64,000 bases of DNA from Aquamicrobium lusatiense (GCF_014201615.1 NZ_JACHEU010000002.1:248001-312000), one strand, 5' to 3'. Numbered from the stretch's first letter, positions 9,392 through 18,616 are shown. The notes: generated by a model from the sequence alone, not told the origin. Numbers and translations are program-made.

Positions 9392-10900
9392 ATGAGAGTC
9401 GACATTGACATGGGCACGGCCTCCCCCGGGAAGCCGGCCATGATCGATCTTGAGGAACTGCTGGCCACCCGATTGCTCGTGCAGGGCAATTCGGGTTCGG
9501 GCAAGTCGCATCTTTTGCGCCGCCTGCTGGAGCAGAGCGCGCCCTGGGTGCAGCAATGCGTGATCGACCCGGAAGGCGATTTCGTCACGCTGGCCGACAA
9601 GTTCGGGCATGTGGTGGTCGATGCGCAGCGCACCGAGGCCGAGTTGACCCGCATCGCCGGCCGCATTCGCCAGCATCGCGTTTCCGCCGTGCTCAATCTG
9701 GAAGGTCTCGACGTCGACCAGCAGATGCGCGCCGCCGCCGCCTTCCTCGGCGGCATGTTCGATGCCGAGCGCGAATATTGGTATCCGGTTCTTGTCGTGG
9801 TCGACGAAGCGCAGCTCTTCGCACCGGCCGCAGCCGGCGAAGTCTCCGACGAGGCGCGCCGCATCTCGCTCGCCGCCATGACCAACCTGATGTGCCGCGG
9901 CCGCAAGCGCGGCCTTGCCGGCGTCATCGCCACCCAGCGGCTCGCCAAGCTCGCCAAGAACGTCGCGGCGGAAGCCTCCAATTTCCTCATGGGACGAACC
10001 TTCCTCGACATCGACATGGCCCGCGCCGCCGACCTTCTGGGCATGGAGCGGCGGCAGGCCGAAATGTTCCGCGATCTGGCGCGTGGCCGTTTCGTGGCGC
10101 TGGGGCCCGCCATGTCGCGCCGCCCCCTGCCGATCACCATCGGCGCGGTTGAAACCTCGGCCCGCTCGGTCAGCCCGAAGCTGATGCCGCTTCCCGAGAA
10201 GACGGAGGACATGGCCGATCTGGTGTTCACGCCGGGTCCGGAAGAGGCGCGCATGCCGGTGCGCAAGGCCGCGCCGCAACCCATTCCCACCGCCGATCTG
10301 ATGGCCCAGCTTGCGCGTCCGCAACCGGCCCCGATGCCGCCCCCGGTCGAGCCGATGTTCCCCGAAATCGACGAGGCGGAGCGCGAGGCGGGCATCGACA
10401 CCGTGCTGAAGGAAATCCTCGAAGATCCTGACGCCGGCTTCCGCACCGATGCCGTTCTCTATCAGGATTTTCTGGTGCGCTGCCGCATTCGCCGGGTCGT
10501 GGGGGAGCCGCTACAACTGGCCGCCTTCCGCAGGCGTCTTGCCGTCGCCCGTGCGGGCGTCGACCGCAAGACCGCCGGTGGCGAAGCCTGGCCGCAGGCG
10601 CTCCAGCTGTCCGAAAGCCTGCCCGACGACGTGCAGGGCGTGTTCCTGATGGTGGCGCAGGCCGCCGTCACCGGCGCGCCCTGCCCCTCCGACGCCACGC
10701 TGGCGCGCGCCTACGGCACCCATTCGGCGCGCCGTGCCCGCAGGCTTCTCACCTATTTCGAGGAGCGCGACCTGATCGTCGTGCGCACCGATTTCCACCA
10801 CAACCGCGTGGTGGCCTTCCCGGATCTCGGCTGCGAAACCGCGCCCGGAGATCCCAACGCGCCCGATGAAGCCGCACCTTCGGCCGATGCTGCCGAATAA
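9392..10900 (+). CDS. HerA/DUF87-like P-loop ATPase
   Basis: 502 residues. Walker A is G-N-S-G-S-G-K-S-H near residue 35 and Walker B is V-L-V-V-V-D-E-A-Q-L-F near residue 134. An arginine-rich R-G-R-K-R-G-L-A-G-V-I-A-T-Q-R sensor segment (about 170) is typical of HerA/FtsK-superfamily translocases with DUF87 domains. Residues from about 300 on are Pro-rich and then form a helical domain with winged-helix character, probably DNA binding. Good SD (AAGGAG) before ATG 9392. No NurA-like nuclease lies next to it, so a role in end resection is not supported here. Function unknown beyond likely DNA translocation. Confidence 0.85.
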   Translation: MRVDIDMGTASPGKPAMIDLEELLATRLLVQGNSGSGKSHLLRRLLEQSAPWVQQCVIDPEGDFVTLADKFGHVVVDAQRTEAELTRIAGRIRQHRVSAVLNLEGLDVDQQMRAAAAFLGGMFDAEREYWYPVLVVVDEAQLFAPAAAGEVSDEARRISLAAMTNLMCRGRKRGLAGVIATQRLAKLAKNVAAEASNFLMGRTFLDIDMARAADLLGMERRQAEMFRDLARGRFVALGPAMSRRPLPITIGAVETSARSVSPKLMPLPEKTEDMADLVFTPGPEEARMPVRKAAPQPIPTADLMAQLARPQPAPMPPPVEPMFPEIDEAEREAGIDTVLKEILEDPDAGFRTDAVLYQDFLVRCRIRRVVGEPLQLAAFRRRLAVARAGVDRKTAGGEAWPQALQLSESLPDDVQGVFLMVAQAAVTGAPCPSDATLARAYGTHSARRARRLLTYFEERDLIVVRTDFHHNRVVAFPDLGCETAPGDPNAPDEAAPSADAAE

Positions 10901-11066
10901 CATGCGCCACAGCGCTGCAATCTCAGGTCCACCGGCGAAATATGGTATGGACAACAAACCCCCATTCTGATACTAGCCGCCGCAAATTCGTGGCGGGAGC
11001 CGTCACGGAAGCTGGAGGCTTTGTCCGCCAGTTTTATGCATCCTAACCTGAGAGACAGGAACGCCC

Positions 11067-11318
11067 GTGCAGGTACTCGTTCGCGATAACAATGTTGATC
11101 AGGCGCTCCGCGCCCTCAAGAAGAAGATGCAGCGCGAAGGCATCTTCCGTGAAATGAAGATGCGCGGCCACTACGAGAAGCCTTCCGAGAAGAAGGCGCG
11201 CGAAAAGGCTGAGGCCGTGCGCCGTGCGCGCAAGCTGGCCCGCAAGCGCGCGCAGCGCGAAGGCCTGCTTCCCGGCGCCGCTCCCCGCCCGGCTCCGGCC
11301 GCCCGCGCCGCGCGCTGA
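11067..11318 (+). CDS. rpsU: 30S ribosomal protein S21
   Basis: 83 residues starting at GTG 11067 (SD GACAGGA upstream). The sequence [20 protein letters not shown] and the [14 protein letters not shown] segment are the S21 signature; the C-terminal Ala/Pro/Arg tail is as in other Rhizobiales. S21 sits in the 30S platform near the anti-Shine-Dalgarno and helps initiation. Monocistronic with its own terminator. Confidence 0.97.
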   Translation: MQVLVRDNNVDQALRALKKKMQREGIFREMKMRGHYEKPSEKKAREKAEAVRRARKLARKRAQREGLLPGAAPRPAPAARAAR

Positions 11319-11353
11319 TACGATCTGTCTTTCGCCCTTTTTGCAGGGTATCG

Positions 11354-11391
11354 AGGTGGCGCGATTTCGGTCGCGGCCACCTTTTGTTTTT
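11354..11391 (+). terminator. Rho-independent terminator of rpsU
   Basis: AGGTGGC (11354-11360) pairs with GCCACCT (11376-11382); an interrupted T-tract follows. Confidence 0.8.
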
Positions 11392-11467
11392 ACCGGGGCA
11401 ATTTAGCCGGGACAGGGCTTTAGCTGCAGGCTAGGGTCTACACAAGACAAAGCGAGGACAGACTGCC

Positions 11468-12304
11468 ATGGAAACAGTGAACGAACGGCGCGCCGCGCGT
11501 CACGGATTTTCCATCGCCGCGCTCGCCCTGAGCGGACTGATTCTGGCCGCCTGCCAGTCTGGCTCCGCCATCGACCTCAGCAATGTCGACGTCACGCAGG
11601 CTTCGAGCGAGAACATTTCTTCGCTGACGCAGGTGATCAACGCCAATCCGCGCGATCCCGAAGGCTACAATGTGCGCGGCTCCGCCTATGGACGCGGCGG
11701 CCGCTACCAGCAGGCGCTGAAGGATTTCGACACCGCCATCTCGCTCAATCCGAATTTCTATCAGGCTTATGCAAACCGCGCCCTGATCTATCGCTTCATG
11801 AACGACAGCGGCAAGGCGCTGGCCGACTATAACCGCGCCCTGCAGATCAACCCGAGCTATGACGCAGCCTATATCGGCCGCGGCAATGTCTACCGGCAGG
11901 GAGGCCGCACGCAGGAAGCCTTCAACGACTTCGAAAAGGCGATCCAGCTCGACACCACCGATGCCCGCGCCTATCACAACAGAGGCCTGATCTATCAGGG
12001 ACAGGGCCAGCACAGCTATGCCATCGAGGACTTCTCGTCGGCCATTTCCCTCGCCCCGGACGCCTCCGAGCCTTACAATGGCCGCGGCCTTTCCTATCTG
12101 GCCATGAACCAGGAGGATAACGCCTTCGCCGACTTCAACATGGCGATCAAGCTCGATTCGAAGAACGCCGAAGCGTGGACCAATCAGGCGCTGATCTATG
12201 AGCGGCGCGGCGAAAAGGCGAAGGCCGCCAAATCCTATCGCGAGGCGGTACGCCTCAAGCCGGCCTATCAGCCGGCCAAGGACGGGCTTTCCCGCACCCA
12301 GTAA
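11468..12304 (+). CDS. TPR-repeat lipoprotein
   Basis: 278 residues. A signal peptide ends in a lipobox L-A-A-C (Cys near residue 29), so the protein should be lipidated; the residue after Cys is Gln, which allows outer-membrane sorting. From about residue 60 to the C-terminus there are about six tandem TPR units, each about 34 residues with repeating A-Y-x-N-R-G / G-R-G-x-x-Y and D-F-x-x-A-I patterns. This resembles the NlpI / PilF class of outer-membrane TPR scaffolds. Partner unknown. It has its own upstream region after the rpsU terminator. Confidence 0.88.
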   Translation: METVNERRAARHGFSIAALALSGLILAACQSGSAIDLSNVDVTQASSENISSLTQVINANPRDPEGYNVRGSAYGRGGRYQQALKDFDTAISLNPNFYQAYANRALIYRFMNDSGKALADYNRALQINPSYDAAYIGRGNVYRQGGRTQEAFNDFEKAIQLDTTDARAYHNRGLIYQGQGQHSYAIEDFSSAISLAPDASEPYNGRGLSYLAMNQEDNAFADFNMAIKLDSKNAEAWTNQALIYERRGEKAKAAKSYREAVRLKPAYQPAKDGLSRTQ

Positions 12305-12470
12305 GCACCCGATAAGGGCACATATTCTTCCGCAGCGTCAGCCATATCGCGGCGATCCGGCATCGCCGCGCCATGATCGCGCCATGGTTCGACGCAACGT
12401 ATCGCGCTTTCAGGCGTTGATCGCCATGGCGATTCTGCCAATGCGCGATCAGGAATTCAGGAGTTCTCTC

Positions 12471-12947
12471 ATGATCAGGAAATTTGTTGCCGCCGCAGTG
12501 GTCGGCCTTGCTTCGATGACCGCCACCGCAAATGCAGCCGACATGTTCGAACTCGGCATTCTCGACTGCAAGATCGACGGCGGCGTTGGCTACCTCATCA
12601 CCTCGAACAAGGGCCTGGCCTGCTCCTTCAAGCCCTCCAATGGCCGCGCGACCGAGTATTACAGCGGCGTCGTCTCCAAGCTTGGCGTGGATCTCGGCAA
12701 GACCCATCAGGGCAATCTCGTCTGGGCAGTGCTTGCCGCCAACCGCAACTATGACAGCGGCCGCATCGCCGGCAAGTATTTCGGTGTGAACGCCGAAGCC
12801 AGCGTCATCACCGGTGGCGGCGCCAATCTGCTGCTTGGCGGCTTCGAGCGCTCTTATGCCCTGCAGCCGCTCAGCGTTCAGGCGCAGACCGGCCTCAACC
12901 TCGCGGTGGCCGTGCAGTCGCTAGAACTGGTTCACTCGCTGAAATAA
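12471..12947 (+). CDS. DUF992 family exported protein
   Basis: 158 residues with a signal peptide (M-I-R-K-F-V-A-A-A-V-V-G-L-A, cleavage after A-N-A-A-D). The mature chain has the DUF992 pattern: G-x-L-x-C then V-G-Y-L-I-T-S-N-K-G-L-A-C-S-F-K-P and later G-A-N-L-L-L-G-G. The two conserved Cys may form a disulfide. The ATG at 12471 has a CAGGAG SD; an in-frame extension to 12198 overlaps the TPR gene and is rejected. Periplasmic, unknown function, widespread in Rhizobiales. Confidence 0.9.
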   Translation: MIRKFVAAAVVGLASMTATANAADMFELGILDCKIDGGVGYLITSNKGLACSFKPSNGRATEYYSGVVSKLGVDLGKTHQGNLVWAVLAANRNYDSGRIAGKYFGVNAEASVITGGGANLLLGGFERSYALQPLSVQAQTGLNLAVAVQSLELVHSLK

Positions 12948-13060
12948 GTAAATTTCGCCGGCGGAACCCAGCGTTTCGCCGGCGTCCTTCACGGTATCGG
13001 GCAGCCGGGCCGAACACACTGCAGGGCCATCTACGGCGTCCTGCCGAATGCCTGCAGGCT

Positions 13061-13171
13061 TAAAGCGCGTCGCGATCCTTCAGATTCGTTCCCAAAGCTT
13101 TAGTTTACTATTCGTTTGTCACATCTGTCGTCGGGTCGCATCCGCTGGCCATTTTCTGGCGATGCGCTTTA
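13061..13171 (+). repeat. Rhizobiales intergenic repeat, module A
   Basis: Starts TTAAAGCGCGTCGCGAT, passes through TTCAGATTCG and ends CTGGCGATGCGCTTTA. This is the same block order as the copies near 2555-2664 and 32584-32690. Its outer ends are imperfectly inverted. The last bases supply the coaBC stop codon (13169-13171). Confidence 0.75.
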
Positions 13172-14407
13172 GCCGGTTGCACCGCCCAGACGATCTGCAA
13201 CCAGAGCAGCAAGCCGGGCCGCGACCTCATCCTTGGTGAGTTCCGGCCACTCCTCCACGCCGGTTCGCGACACAATGCGCACCCGGTTGCGATCACCGCC
13301 CATCACCCCACCAGCGCCGATGCCGCTGTCATGCGACACGTCATTGGCGACGATCAGGTCGGCGCCCTTCTTGTCGAGCTTAGCCTGTGCGTTTCTCACA
13401 ACATCCTGCGTCTCGGCGGCGAAGCCGATGACCAGCGATGGTCGCCCCGAATGGTGACCAATGCGGGCCAGAATGTCGGGATTTTCCACCATCTGAAGTG
13501 CCGGCGGTCCCTCGCCCGCCACCTTCTTGATCTTTTCCCCGGCAGCATCGGCCGTGCGCCAGTCGGCCACGGCGGCAACGAAGATCGCCGCATCGGCCGG
13601 CAGCAGGCTTTCGACGGCGTCACGCATCTGGCGCGCGCTTTCCACATGCGTAACCGACACACCAGCCGGATCGGCAATCGTCACCGGGCCGGAGACGAGC
13701 TGCACATCGGCTCCCAGCCGGGCAAGGGCGGCCGCGATGGCATGGCCCTGCTTGCCCGACGAGCGATTGGCGATGTAGCGCACCGGATCGATCGGCTCAT
13801 GCGTGGGGCCGGAGGTGACGAGAATGCGCCGTCCCGCCAGCGGTTTCGCCGCCGGCTCCAGCAGCGCCTCAATGGCAGCGACGATTTCCAGCGGTTCCGC
13901 CATGCGGCCCTCGCCCGCCTCGCCGCTTTCGGCCATTTCGCCCCGCTTCGGCCCGACGAATGAAACGCCATCGCCTGCCAGCGTCTCGCGGTTGCGGCGT
14001 GTTGCCGGGTGCGCCCACATCTTCGGGTTCATCGCTGGTGCGATCAGCACGGGCTTGTCCGTTGCCAACAAAACGGCAGAAGCCAGATCATTGGCCAGAC
14101 CATTGGCAAGCTTTGCCATCAGATCGGCTGTTGCCGGCGCGACCACGACCAGATCGGCCTCGCGCGCCAGTCTGATGTGGCCGACATCCTGCTCGTCCTG
14201 CCGGTCGAACAGGTCGGTGAACACATGGTCCGCCGCCAGCGCCCCGACTGCCAGCGGCGTGATGAACTGCTGCGCCGCCTGCGTCATCACCGGCCGCACC
14301 GCCGCACCGCGCTCGCGCAGCCGCCGGATGAGATCCAGCGTTTTATAAGCGGCAATGCCGCCGCCAATGATAAGCAGGATGCGCTTGCCGGAAAGGGTGC
14401 TCGACAT
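13169..14407 (-). CDS. coaBC: Bifunctional phosphopantothenoylcysteine decarboxylase / phosphopantothenate-cysteine ligase
   Basis: 412 residues from ATG 14407 (a TTG at 14419 would add four residues). It makes 4'-phosphopantetheine for CoA from 4'-phosphopantothenate and cysteine. CoaC domain: G-G-I-A-A-Y-K near residue 16, catalytic-His segment V-G-H-I-R-L, and P-A-M-N-P-K-M-W. CoaB domain: S-G-P-T-H-E-P-I-D-P-V-R-Y-I-A-N-R-S-S-G-K-Q-G. The flap that in E. coli reads A-C-G-D-I-G-P-G-R-M here reads E-S-G-E-A-G-E-G-R-M, so the usual reducing Cys is Ser. The stop codon lies in an intergenic repeat. Confidence 0.96.
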   Translation of the reverse strand: MSSTLSGKRILLIIGGGIAAYKTLDLIRRLRERGAAVRPVMTQAAQQFITPLAVGALAADHVFTDLFDRQDEQDVGHIRLAREADLVVVAPATADLMAKLANGLANDLASAVLLATDKPVLIAPAMNPKMWAHPATRRNRETLAGDGVSFVGPKRGEMAESGEAGEGRMAEPLEIVAAIEALLEPAAKPLAGRRILVTSGPTHEPIDPVRYIANRSSGKQGHAIAAALARLGADVQLVSGPVTIADPAGVSVTHVESARQMRDAVESLLPADAAIFVAAVADWRTADAAGEKIKKVAGEGPPALQMVENPDILARIGHHSGRPSLVIGFAAETQDVVRNAQAKLDKKGADLIVANDVSHDSGIGAGGVMGGDRNRVRIVSRTGVEEWPELTKDEVAARLAALVADRLGGATG

Positions 14408-14486
14408 GCCGTTGATCAACTCCGTAAGCAGCGTCCTGACTGGAAAAGCAAATTAGGCAGGACTGCCGGTGCGGTCAATTTGCCGT

Positions 14487-16061
14487 TCAGAACACCTTCC
14501 ACGCAATGTAGATGAGCGTCAGCGCGATCACCCACAGCGCCAGCCGGCCGGAGCGGGTGTGGCGGGCTTCGGCCTCGCCGATCGCCAGCGCGGTCTCGGC
14601 ATCGAACCGCAGGCCGTTCTCGGCCATATGATCGATTTCGCGCGACAGGCGCTCCGTGCGCTTGGCAAATTCGGGCATTTGACGCGCCAGCGCCGTAACC
14701 GCATAGAGCCCGTCCCGGGCGTCGGTCAGCAAACCGCGCGGGCCCAGATTGTCCCGTATCCAGTCTCCGACGACCGGCTCCGCCGTCTTCCACATGTTGA
14801 AGGCCGGATCGAGCGTACGGGCCACACCTTCCACCACCACCATGGTCTTTTGCAGCAACACCAGTTCCGGCCGGGTCTGCATGTCGAACAGCTCCGTTAC
14901 CTCGAACAACAGCGTCAGCAGCTTGGCCATGGAGATGGTCTCGGCCGGCTGGCCATGGATCGGCTCGCCGATGGCACGGATGGCCTGCGCGAAGGCGGCG
15001 ACATCGTGCCTGGCAGGCACATAACCGGCCTCGAAATGCACTTCCGCCACGCGCAGATAGTTGCGCGTGATGAAGCCGTAGAGAATTTCGGCAAGGAAGC
15101 GACGCTCCTTCTTGCCGAGACGCCCGGAAATGCCGAGATCGACTGCGACGATTGTGCCATTTGCCTCCACGAACAAATTGCCCGGGTGCATGTCGGCATG
15201 GAAAAAGCCGTCGCGCAGCGTATGGCGCAGAAAAGACTGGATCAGATTGGTGGCGATGGCCCTCAGATCGTGACCTGCCGCAGCGAGCGCGGCGATGTCG
15301 TTCATCTTGATACCGTCGACCCACTCCATGGTGAGCACGTCGCGGCCGGTACGCTCCCAGTCAACCGCCGGCACGCGAAAGCCGGGATCGTCCTTCGTGT
15401 TTTCGCCAAGCTCGGAAAGAGCTGCCCCTTCGAGCCGCAGGTCCATCTCGATGCGGGTGGTCTGCGCCAGCGTTTCGGTGACCTGCACGGGGCGCAGCCG
15501 CCGGCTTGAAGGAATGTACTTCTCCTGCAGGCGGGCAGCGAGGAAATAGCTTTCAAGATCCTGATTGAAGCGCCGCCGCACGCCCGGGCGGATGACCTTC
15601 ACCGCCACCTTGCGCCGGCCTTCGGGATAATCGACGTCGGCCGGATGCACCTGCGCGATGGAGGCGGCGGCCACGGCATCCCCGAAGTCATGGTAGAGAT
15701 CGCCGATCGTGCGCCCCAGCGACGCCTCGACAGCTGCCTGCGCGGCCGCCTTGGGGAAGGTCGGCATCTTGTCCTGCAACAGCGCAAGCTCAAGCGCGAT
15801 GTCGTTGCCGACCACATCGGGGCGGGTAGCAAGGAACTGACCGAGCTTGACATAGGATGGCCCGAGCCGCGCCACAGCATGCGCCAGCCGGTCGCTGCGC
15901 TGCTCTCTCAGCGCGCGCCGCCGCGTAAACATCGTGGCGACCCGCCAGCCAAGTTTCGGCAGACCCGAAAGCTGATCGCCCGGCAGGGCGGCAACCACAC
16001 CCTCACGCACCAGAACCCAGCCGGCCCTGACCAGCCGGAAACCCGCAATCACACTGCTCAT
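14487..16061 (-). CDS. ubiB: UbiB, ABC1/aarF-family ubiquinone biosynthesis kinase-like protein
   Basis: 524 residues. It has the UbiB KxGQ motif (L-G-Q-F-L-A-T-R-P-D near residue 76), an A-S-I-A-Q-V-H nucleotide loop, V-A-V-K-V-I-R-P-G, and the kinase-like H-A-D-M-H-P-G-N and V-D-L-G segments. Hydrophobic helices close the C-terminus. UbiB is an ATPase that supports aerobic ubiquinone synthesis at the inner membrane. It begins 13 nt after the ubiE stop in the usual ubiE-ubiB pair. Confidence 0.96.
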   Translation of the reverse strand: MSSVIAGFRLVRAGWVLVREGVVAALPGDQLSGLPKLGWRVATMFTRRRALREQRSDRLAHAVARLGPSYVKLGQFLATRPDVVGNDIALELALLQDKMPTFPKAAAQAAVEASLGRTIGDLYHDFGDAVAAASIAQVHPADVDYPEGRRKVAVKVIRPGVRRRFNQDLESYFLAARLQEKYIPSSRRLRPVQVTETLAQTTRIEMDLRLEGAALSELGENTKDDPGFRVPAVDWERTGRDVLTMEWVDGIKMNDIAALAAAGHDLRAIATNLIQSFLRHTLRDGFFHADMHPGNLFVEANGTIVAVDLGISGRLGKKERRFLAEILYGFITRNYLRVAEVHFEAGYVPARHDVAAFAQAIRAIGEPIHGQPAETISMAKLLTLLFEVTELFDMQTRPELVLLQKTMVVVEGVARTLDPAFNMWKTAEPVVGDWIRDNLGPRGLLTDARDGLYAVTALARQMPEFAKRTERLSREIDHMAENGLRFDAETALAIGEAEARHTRSGRLALWVIALTLIYIAWKVF

Positions 16062-16074
16062 GAAGGCTGTCCAG

Positions 16075-16851
16075 TCAAAGCTTCCAGCCCGAATGAAGTG
16101 CGGCGATACCGCCCGAATAGTTGCGGAAGCTCACGCGCTCGAAGCCGGCGGAGGAAATCATCTCGGCGAAATTCTTCTGGTCGGGGAACTTGCGGATCGA
16201 TTCCACCAGATAAGCGTAAGGCTCGCCGTCGCCGGTCACCATTTCGCCGATCTTCGGAATGGCGTTGAACGACCATGCCTCATAGAAGCGGTCGAGCAGC
16301 GGCATGTCGACATCGGAGAATTCGAGGCAGAGAAAACGTCCGCCGGGCTTCAGCACGCGAAAGGCTTCCGACAGCGCCACATCGATGCGCGGCACATTGC
16401 GGATGCCGAAGGCGATCGTATAGGCATCGAAGGTGGAATCGGCGAAAGGCAGTTCCTCGGCATTGGCCTCGACGAAATCGAGATAAGGCGAAAGCCCCTT
16501 CTTTTCCGCGCGCTCGCGCCCCACCTGAAGCATCGAACCGTTGATGTCGAGCACCGTTTCGTGAGCATTGCGCCGGCTGGCCTCGATGATGCGGAAGGCG
16601 ATGTCGCCGGTGCCGCCGGCCACGTCCAGCCCCTTCCAGCCCGGCCGCTTGGGCGGGTTGAGCCAGGCGATCATGGCGTCCTTCCAGATGCGGTGCATGC
16701 CCGCCGACATCAGGTCGTTCATCAGGTCGTAGCGATTGGCGACCTTGTGGAACACCTCGTTGACCAGAGGCTGCTTTTCGCCGGCGCCGACCTGGCGGAA
16801 TCCATAGGAGGTTTCCATGCCGCCACGGGCGGTGGTTCTTTCAACTGACAT
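16075..16851 (-). CDS. ubiE: Ubiquinone/menaquinone C-methyltransferase
   Basis: 258 residues from ATG 16851. SAM-dependent C-methylation of the benzoquinol ring in ubiquinone synthesis. Motifs: [14 protein letters not shown] near residue 40, SAM loop [17 protein letters not shown] and the C-terminal [14 protein letters not shown]. In many rhizobia mutM lies divergently upstream; here upp takes that place. Confidence 0.96.
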   Translation of the reverse strand: MSVERTTARGGMETSYGFRQVGAGEKQPLVNEVFHKVANRYDLMNDLMSAGMHRIWKDAMIAWLNPPKRPGWKGLDVAGGTGDIAFRIIEASRRNAHETVLDINGSMLQVGRERAEKKGLSPYLDFVEANAEELPFADSTFDAYTIAFGIRNVPRIDVALSEAFRVLKPGGRFLCLEFSDVDMPLLDRFYEAWSFNAIPKIGEMVTGDGEPYAYLVESIRKFPDQKNFAEMISSAGFERVSFRNYSGGIAALHSGWKL

Positions 16852-16926
16852 GATCATGATCCGCCTTTTATGCGCGCGGACCATACAGGAACGAATTTGG
16901 CCGCGCCATGGCTTTAGCCGTCATTT

Positions 16927-16959
16927 CATTTACCCGGTGCCCCGCATTTACCCGGTAAA
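16927..16959. promoter_or_regulatory. Tandem CATTTACCCGGT repeat with a TTTACC/GGTAAA palindrome
   Basis: CATTTACCCGGT occurs at 16927-16938 and 16945-16956, 18 bp apart. The second copy extends to the palindrome TTTACC-C-GGTAAA (16947-16959). It lies in the ubiE-upp divergent region and could be a regulator site; no regulator is assigned. Confidence 0.35.
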
Positions 16960-17027
16960 AGGTCGCAGCCCACCTGTGGACTTTATGAGGCTCAGCCCGC
17001 ATAGGCCTTTTCTAATTTCTTTCCACC

Positions 17028-17048
17028 ATTCACAATCGAGCTGTGAAT
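17028..17048. promoter_or_regulatory. ATTCACA-N7-TGTGAAT inverted repeat before upp
   Basis: Perfect 7-bp arms at 17028-17034 and 17042-17048, ending 15 bp before the upp ATG. Could be an operator or a leader RNA hairpin next to the SD (GGAGA). Confidence 0.45.
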
Positions 17049-17063
17049 TAGCCGGAGAACACC

Positions 17064-17693
17064 ATGAAGGGCGTCACCGTCATCGATCATCCGCTGGTGC
17101 AGCACAAGCTCACCATCATGCGTGACAAGAACACCTCGACGGCAGGCTTTCGCCGGCTGCTGCGCGAGATCTCGCTGCTGCTCGGCTATGAGGTGACGCG
17201 CGACCTGCAACTGACGACGACGACCATCGAAACGCCGATCGAGGAAATGGAAGCGCCGGTGCTGGAAGGCAAGAAGCTGGTGTTCGCCTCGGTGCTGCGC
17301 GCCGGAAACGGGCTGCTCGAGGGTCTGCTCGATCTCGTACCGGCCGCGCGCGTCGCCCATATCGGGCTTTATCGCGATCACGATACGCTGGAAGCGATCG
17401 AATATTTCTTCAAGGCGCCCAGCGACCTCGCCGACCGGCTGGTGATCGTGGTCGACCCCATGCTGGCGACGGCCAACTCGGCCACGGCGGCAATCGACAG
17501 GCTGAAGGCGCGCGGCGCCACCAACATTCGCTTCCTGTGCCTGCTGGCAGCACCGGAAGGCATTGCCCGCTTCACCGCCGCCCATCCGGACGTGCCGGTC
17601 TATACCGCTTCCATCGATCGCCAGCTCAACGAGAAGGGCTACATCATGCCCGGCGTCGGCGATGCGGGCGACCGCATGTATGGCACGAAATAG
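17064..17693 (+). CDS. upp: Uracil phosphoribosyltransferase
   Basis: 209 residues, normal length. Converts uracil and PRPP to UMP in pyrimidine salvage. Recognised from H-P-L-V-Q-H-K-L-T near the start, V-L-R-A-G-N-G-L-L, the PRPP loop [12 protein letters not shown], and the C-terminal [21 protein letters not shown] lies before the ATG. A perfect inverted repeat just upstream suggests control. Confidence 0.97.
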   Translation: MKGVTVIDHPLVQHKLTIMRDKNTSTAGFRRLLREISLLLGYEVTRDLQLTTTTIETPIEEMEAPVLEGKKLVFASVLRAGNGLLEGLLDLVPAARVAHIGLYRDHDTLEAIEYFFKAPSDLADRLVIVVDPMLATANSATAAIDRLKARGATNIRFLCLLAAPEGIARFTAAHPDVPVYTASIDRQLNEKGYIMPGVGDAGDRMYGTK

Positions 17694-17700
17694 ACCCGCC

Positions 17701-17919
17701 ATGAGCGACAATGGCAAGGATGGGGACCGGCTGGTCGCGCTGGAAATCCGCGCGACAGAACAGGAAAAGACCATCGAGGAACTGTCCGGCCAGCTTGCCG
17801 AACAGTGGAAGGTGATCGACCGGCTTCAGAAGAAGCTCGATGCCCTGACCGAGCGTTTTCTGGAACTGGAAGAACAGGCCTCGCCCGACATACCGGTTAC
17901 CAAACCGCCCCACTGGTGA
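17701..17919 (+). CDS. slyX: SlyX-like small coiled-coil protein
   Basis: 72 residues, 7 nt after the upp stop and likely co-transcribed. Heptad pattern through most of the length (L-x-x-L-E-x-R-x-x-x-Q-E-K-T-I-E-E-L and onward), ending in the P-P-H-W typical of SlyX C-termini. Function of SlyX is not established. The longer overlapping frame from 17563 is a shadow of upp. Confidence 0.85.
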   Translation: MSDNGKDGDRLVALEIRATEQEKTIEELSGQLAEQWKVIDRLQKKLDALTERFLELEEQASPDIPVTKPPHW

Positions 17920-17950
17920 CCAGAAAGGCGGCCGCGACAAGAATAGACGG

Positions 17951-18616
17951 TCAGGCGCGCACGCCGGTCGGGATCGGGCAGTAAACGCCGGTGCCCTGCA
18001 AGCCGCAATAGCCATCCGGGTTCTTCGCCAGATATTGCTGGTGCTCGGTTTCAGCGAAATAGAACTCCGGCGCCTGCGCAATCTCCGTGGTGACTTTGCC
18101 GCGGCCGCTTGCCAGCAATGAGGCCTCATAGGCATCGCGCGAAGCCTTTGCCTGCTCCAGTTGCGCCTCGCTGGTGGTGAAGACCACGGAGCGATAAGTG
18201 GTGCCGATATCGTTGCCCTGACGCATGCCCTGCGTCGGGTCGTGATTTTCCCAGAACAGCTTCAGCAGGTCGGAATAGGACACAACGGCCGGATCGAAGA
18301 CCACCAGCACCACTTCGGCATGGCCGGTGAGCCCGGTGCAGGTTTCACGATAGGTCGGGTTGGGCGTGAGGCCACCCGCATAGCCGACGGCGGTGACCCA
18401 GACGCCCGGCACCTGCCAGAACAGCCGCTCCGCACCCCAGAAGCAGCCCATGCCGAACACGGCGCTCTGCATGCCCGCCGGATAAGGCCCTTTGAGCGGA
18501 TTGCCGTTGACGTAATGGGTTTCAGCGGTCGGGAGCGGCTGATCGCGTCCCGGCAACGCCTCCTCAGGCTTCGGCATGGAGGATTTCTTGCTCAGGAGAT
18601 CATTCAGGGAAAACAT
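17951..18616 (-). CDS. msrA: Peptide methionine-(S)-S-oxide reductase A
   Basis: 221 residues, the longer rhizobial form. Catalytic G-C-F-W-G-A-E-R (Cys near residue 57), then Y-A-G-G, a [11 protein letters not shown] segment and [19 protein letters not shown] with the resolving cysteines. Repairs methionine sulfoxide with thioredoxin. No signal peptide, so cytoplasmic. Convergent with slyX. Confidence 0.96.
   Translation of the reverse strand: MFSLNDLLSKKSSMPKPEEALPGRDQPLPTAETHYVNGNPLKGPYPAGMQSAVFGMGCFWGAERLFWQVPGVWVTAVGYAGGLTPNPTYRETCTGLTGHAEVVLVVFDPAVVSYSDLLKLFWENHDPTQGMRQGNDIGTTYRSVVFTTSEAQLEQAKASRDAYEASLLASGRGKVTTEIAQAPEFYFAETEHQQYLAKNPDGYCGLQGTGVYCPIPTGVRA

Noticed and set aside
9173-10446. 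Two long minus-strand frames opposite the ATPase gene
   Set aside because: Shadow frames; the plus-strand frame has Walker motifs, SD and normal start.
12957-12990. CGCCGGC/GCCGGCG hairpin after the DUF992 gene as terminator
   Set aside because: Seven-bp stem but no T-tract; not listed as a feature.
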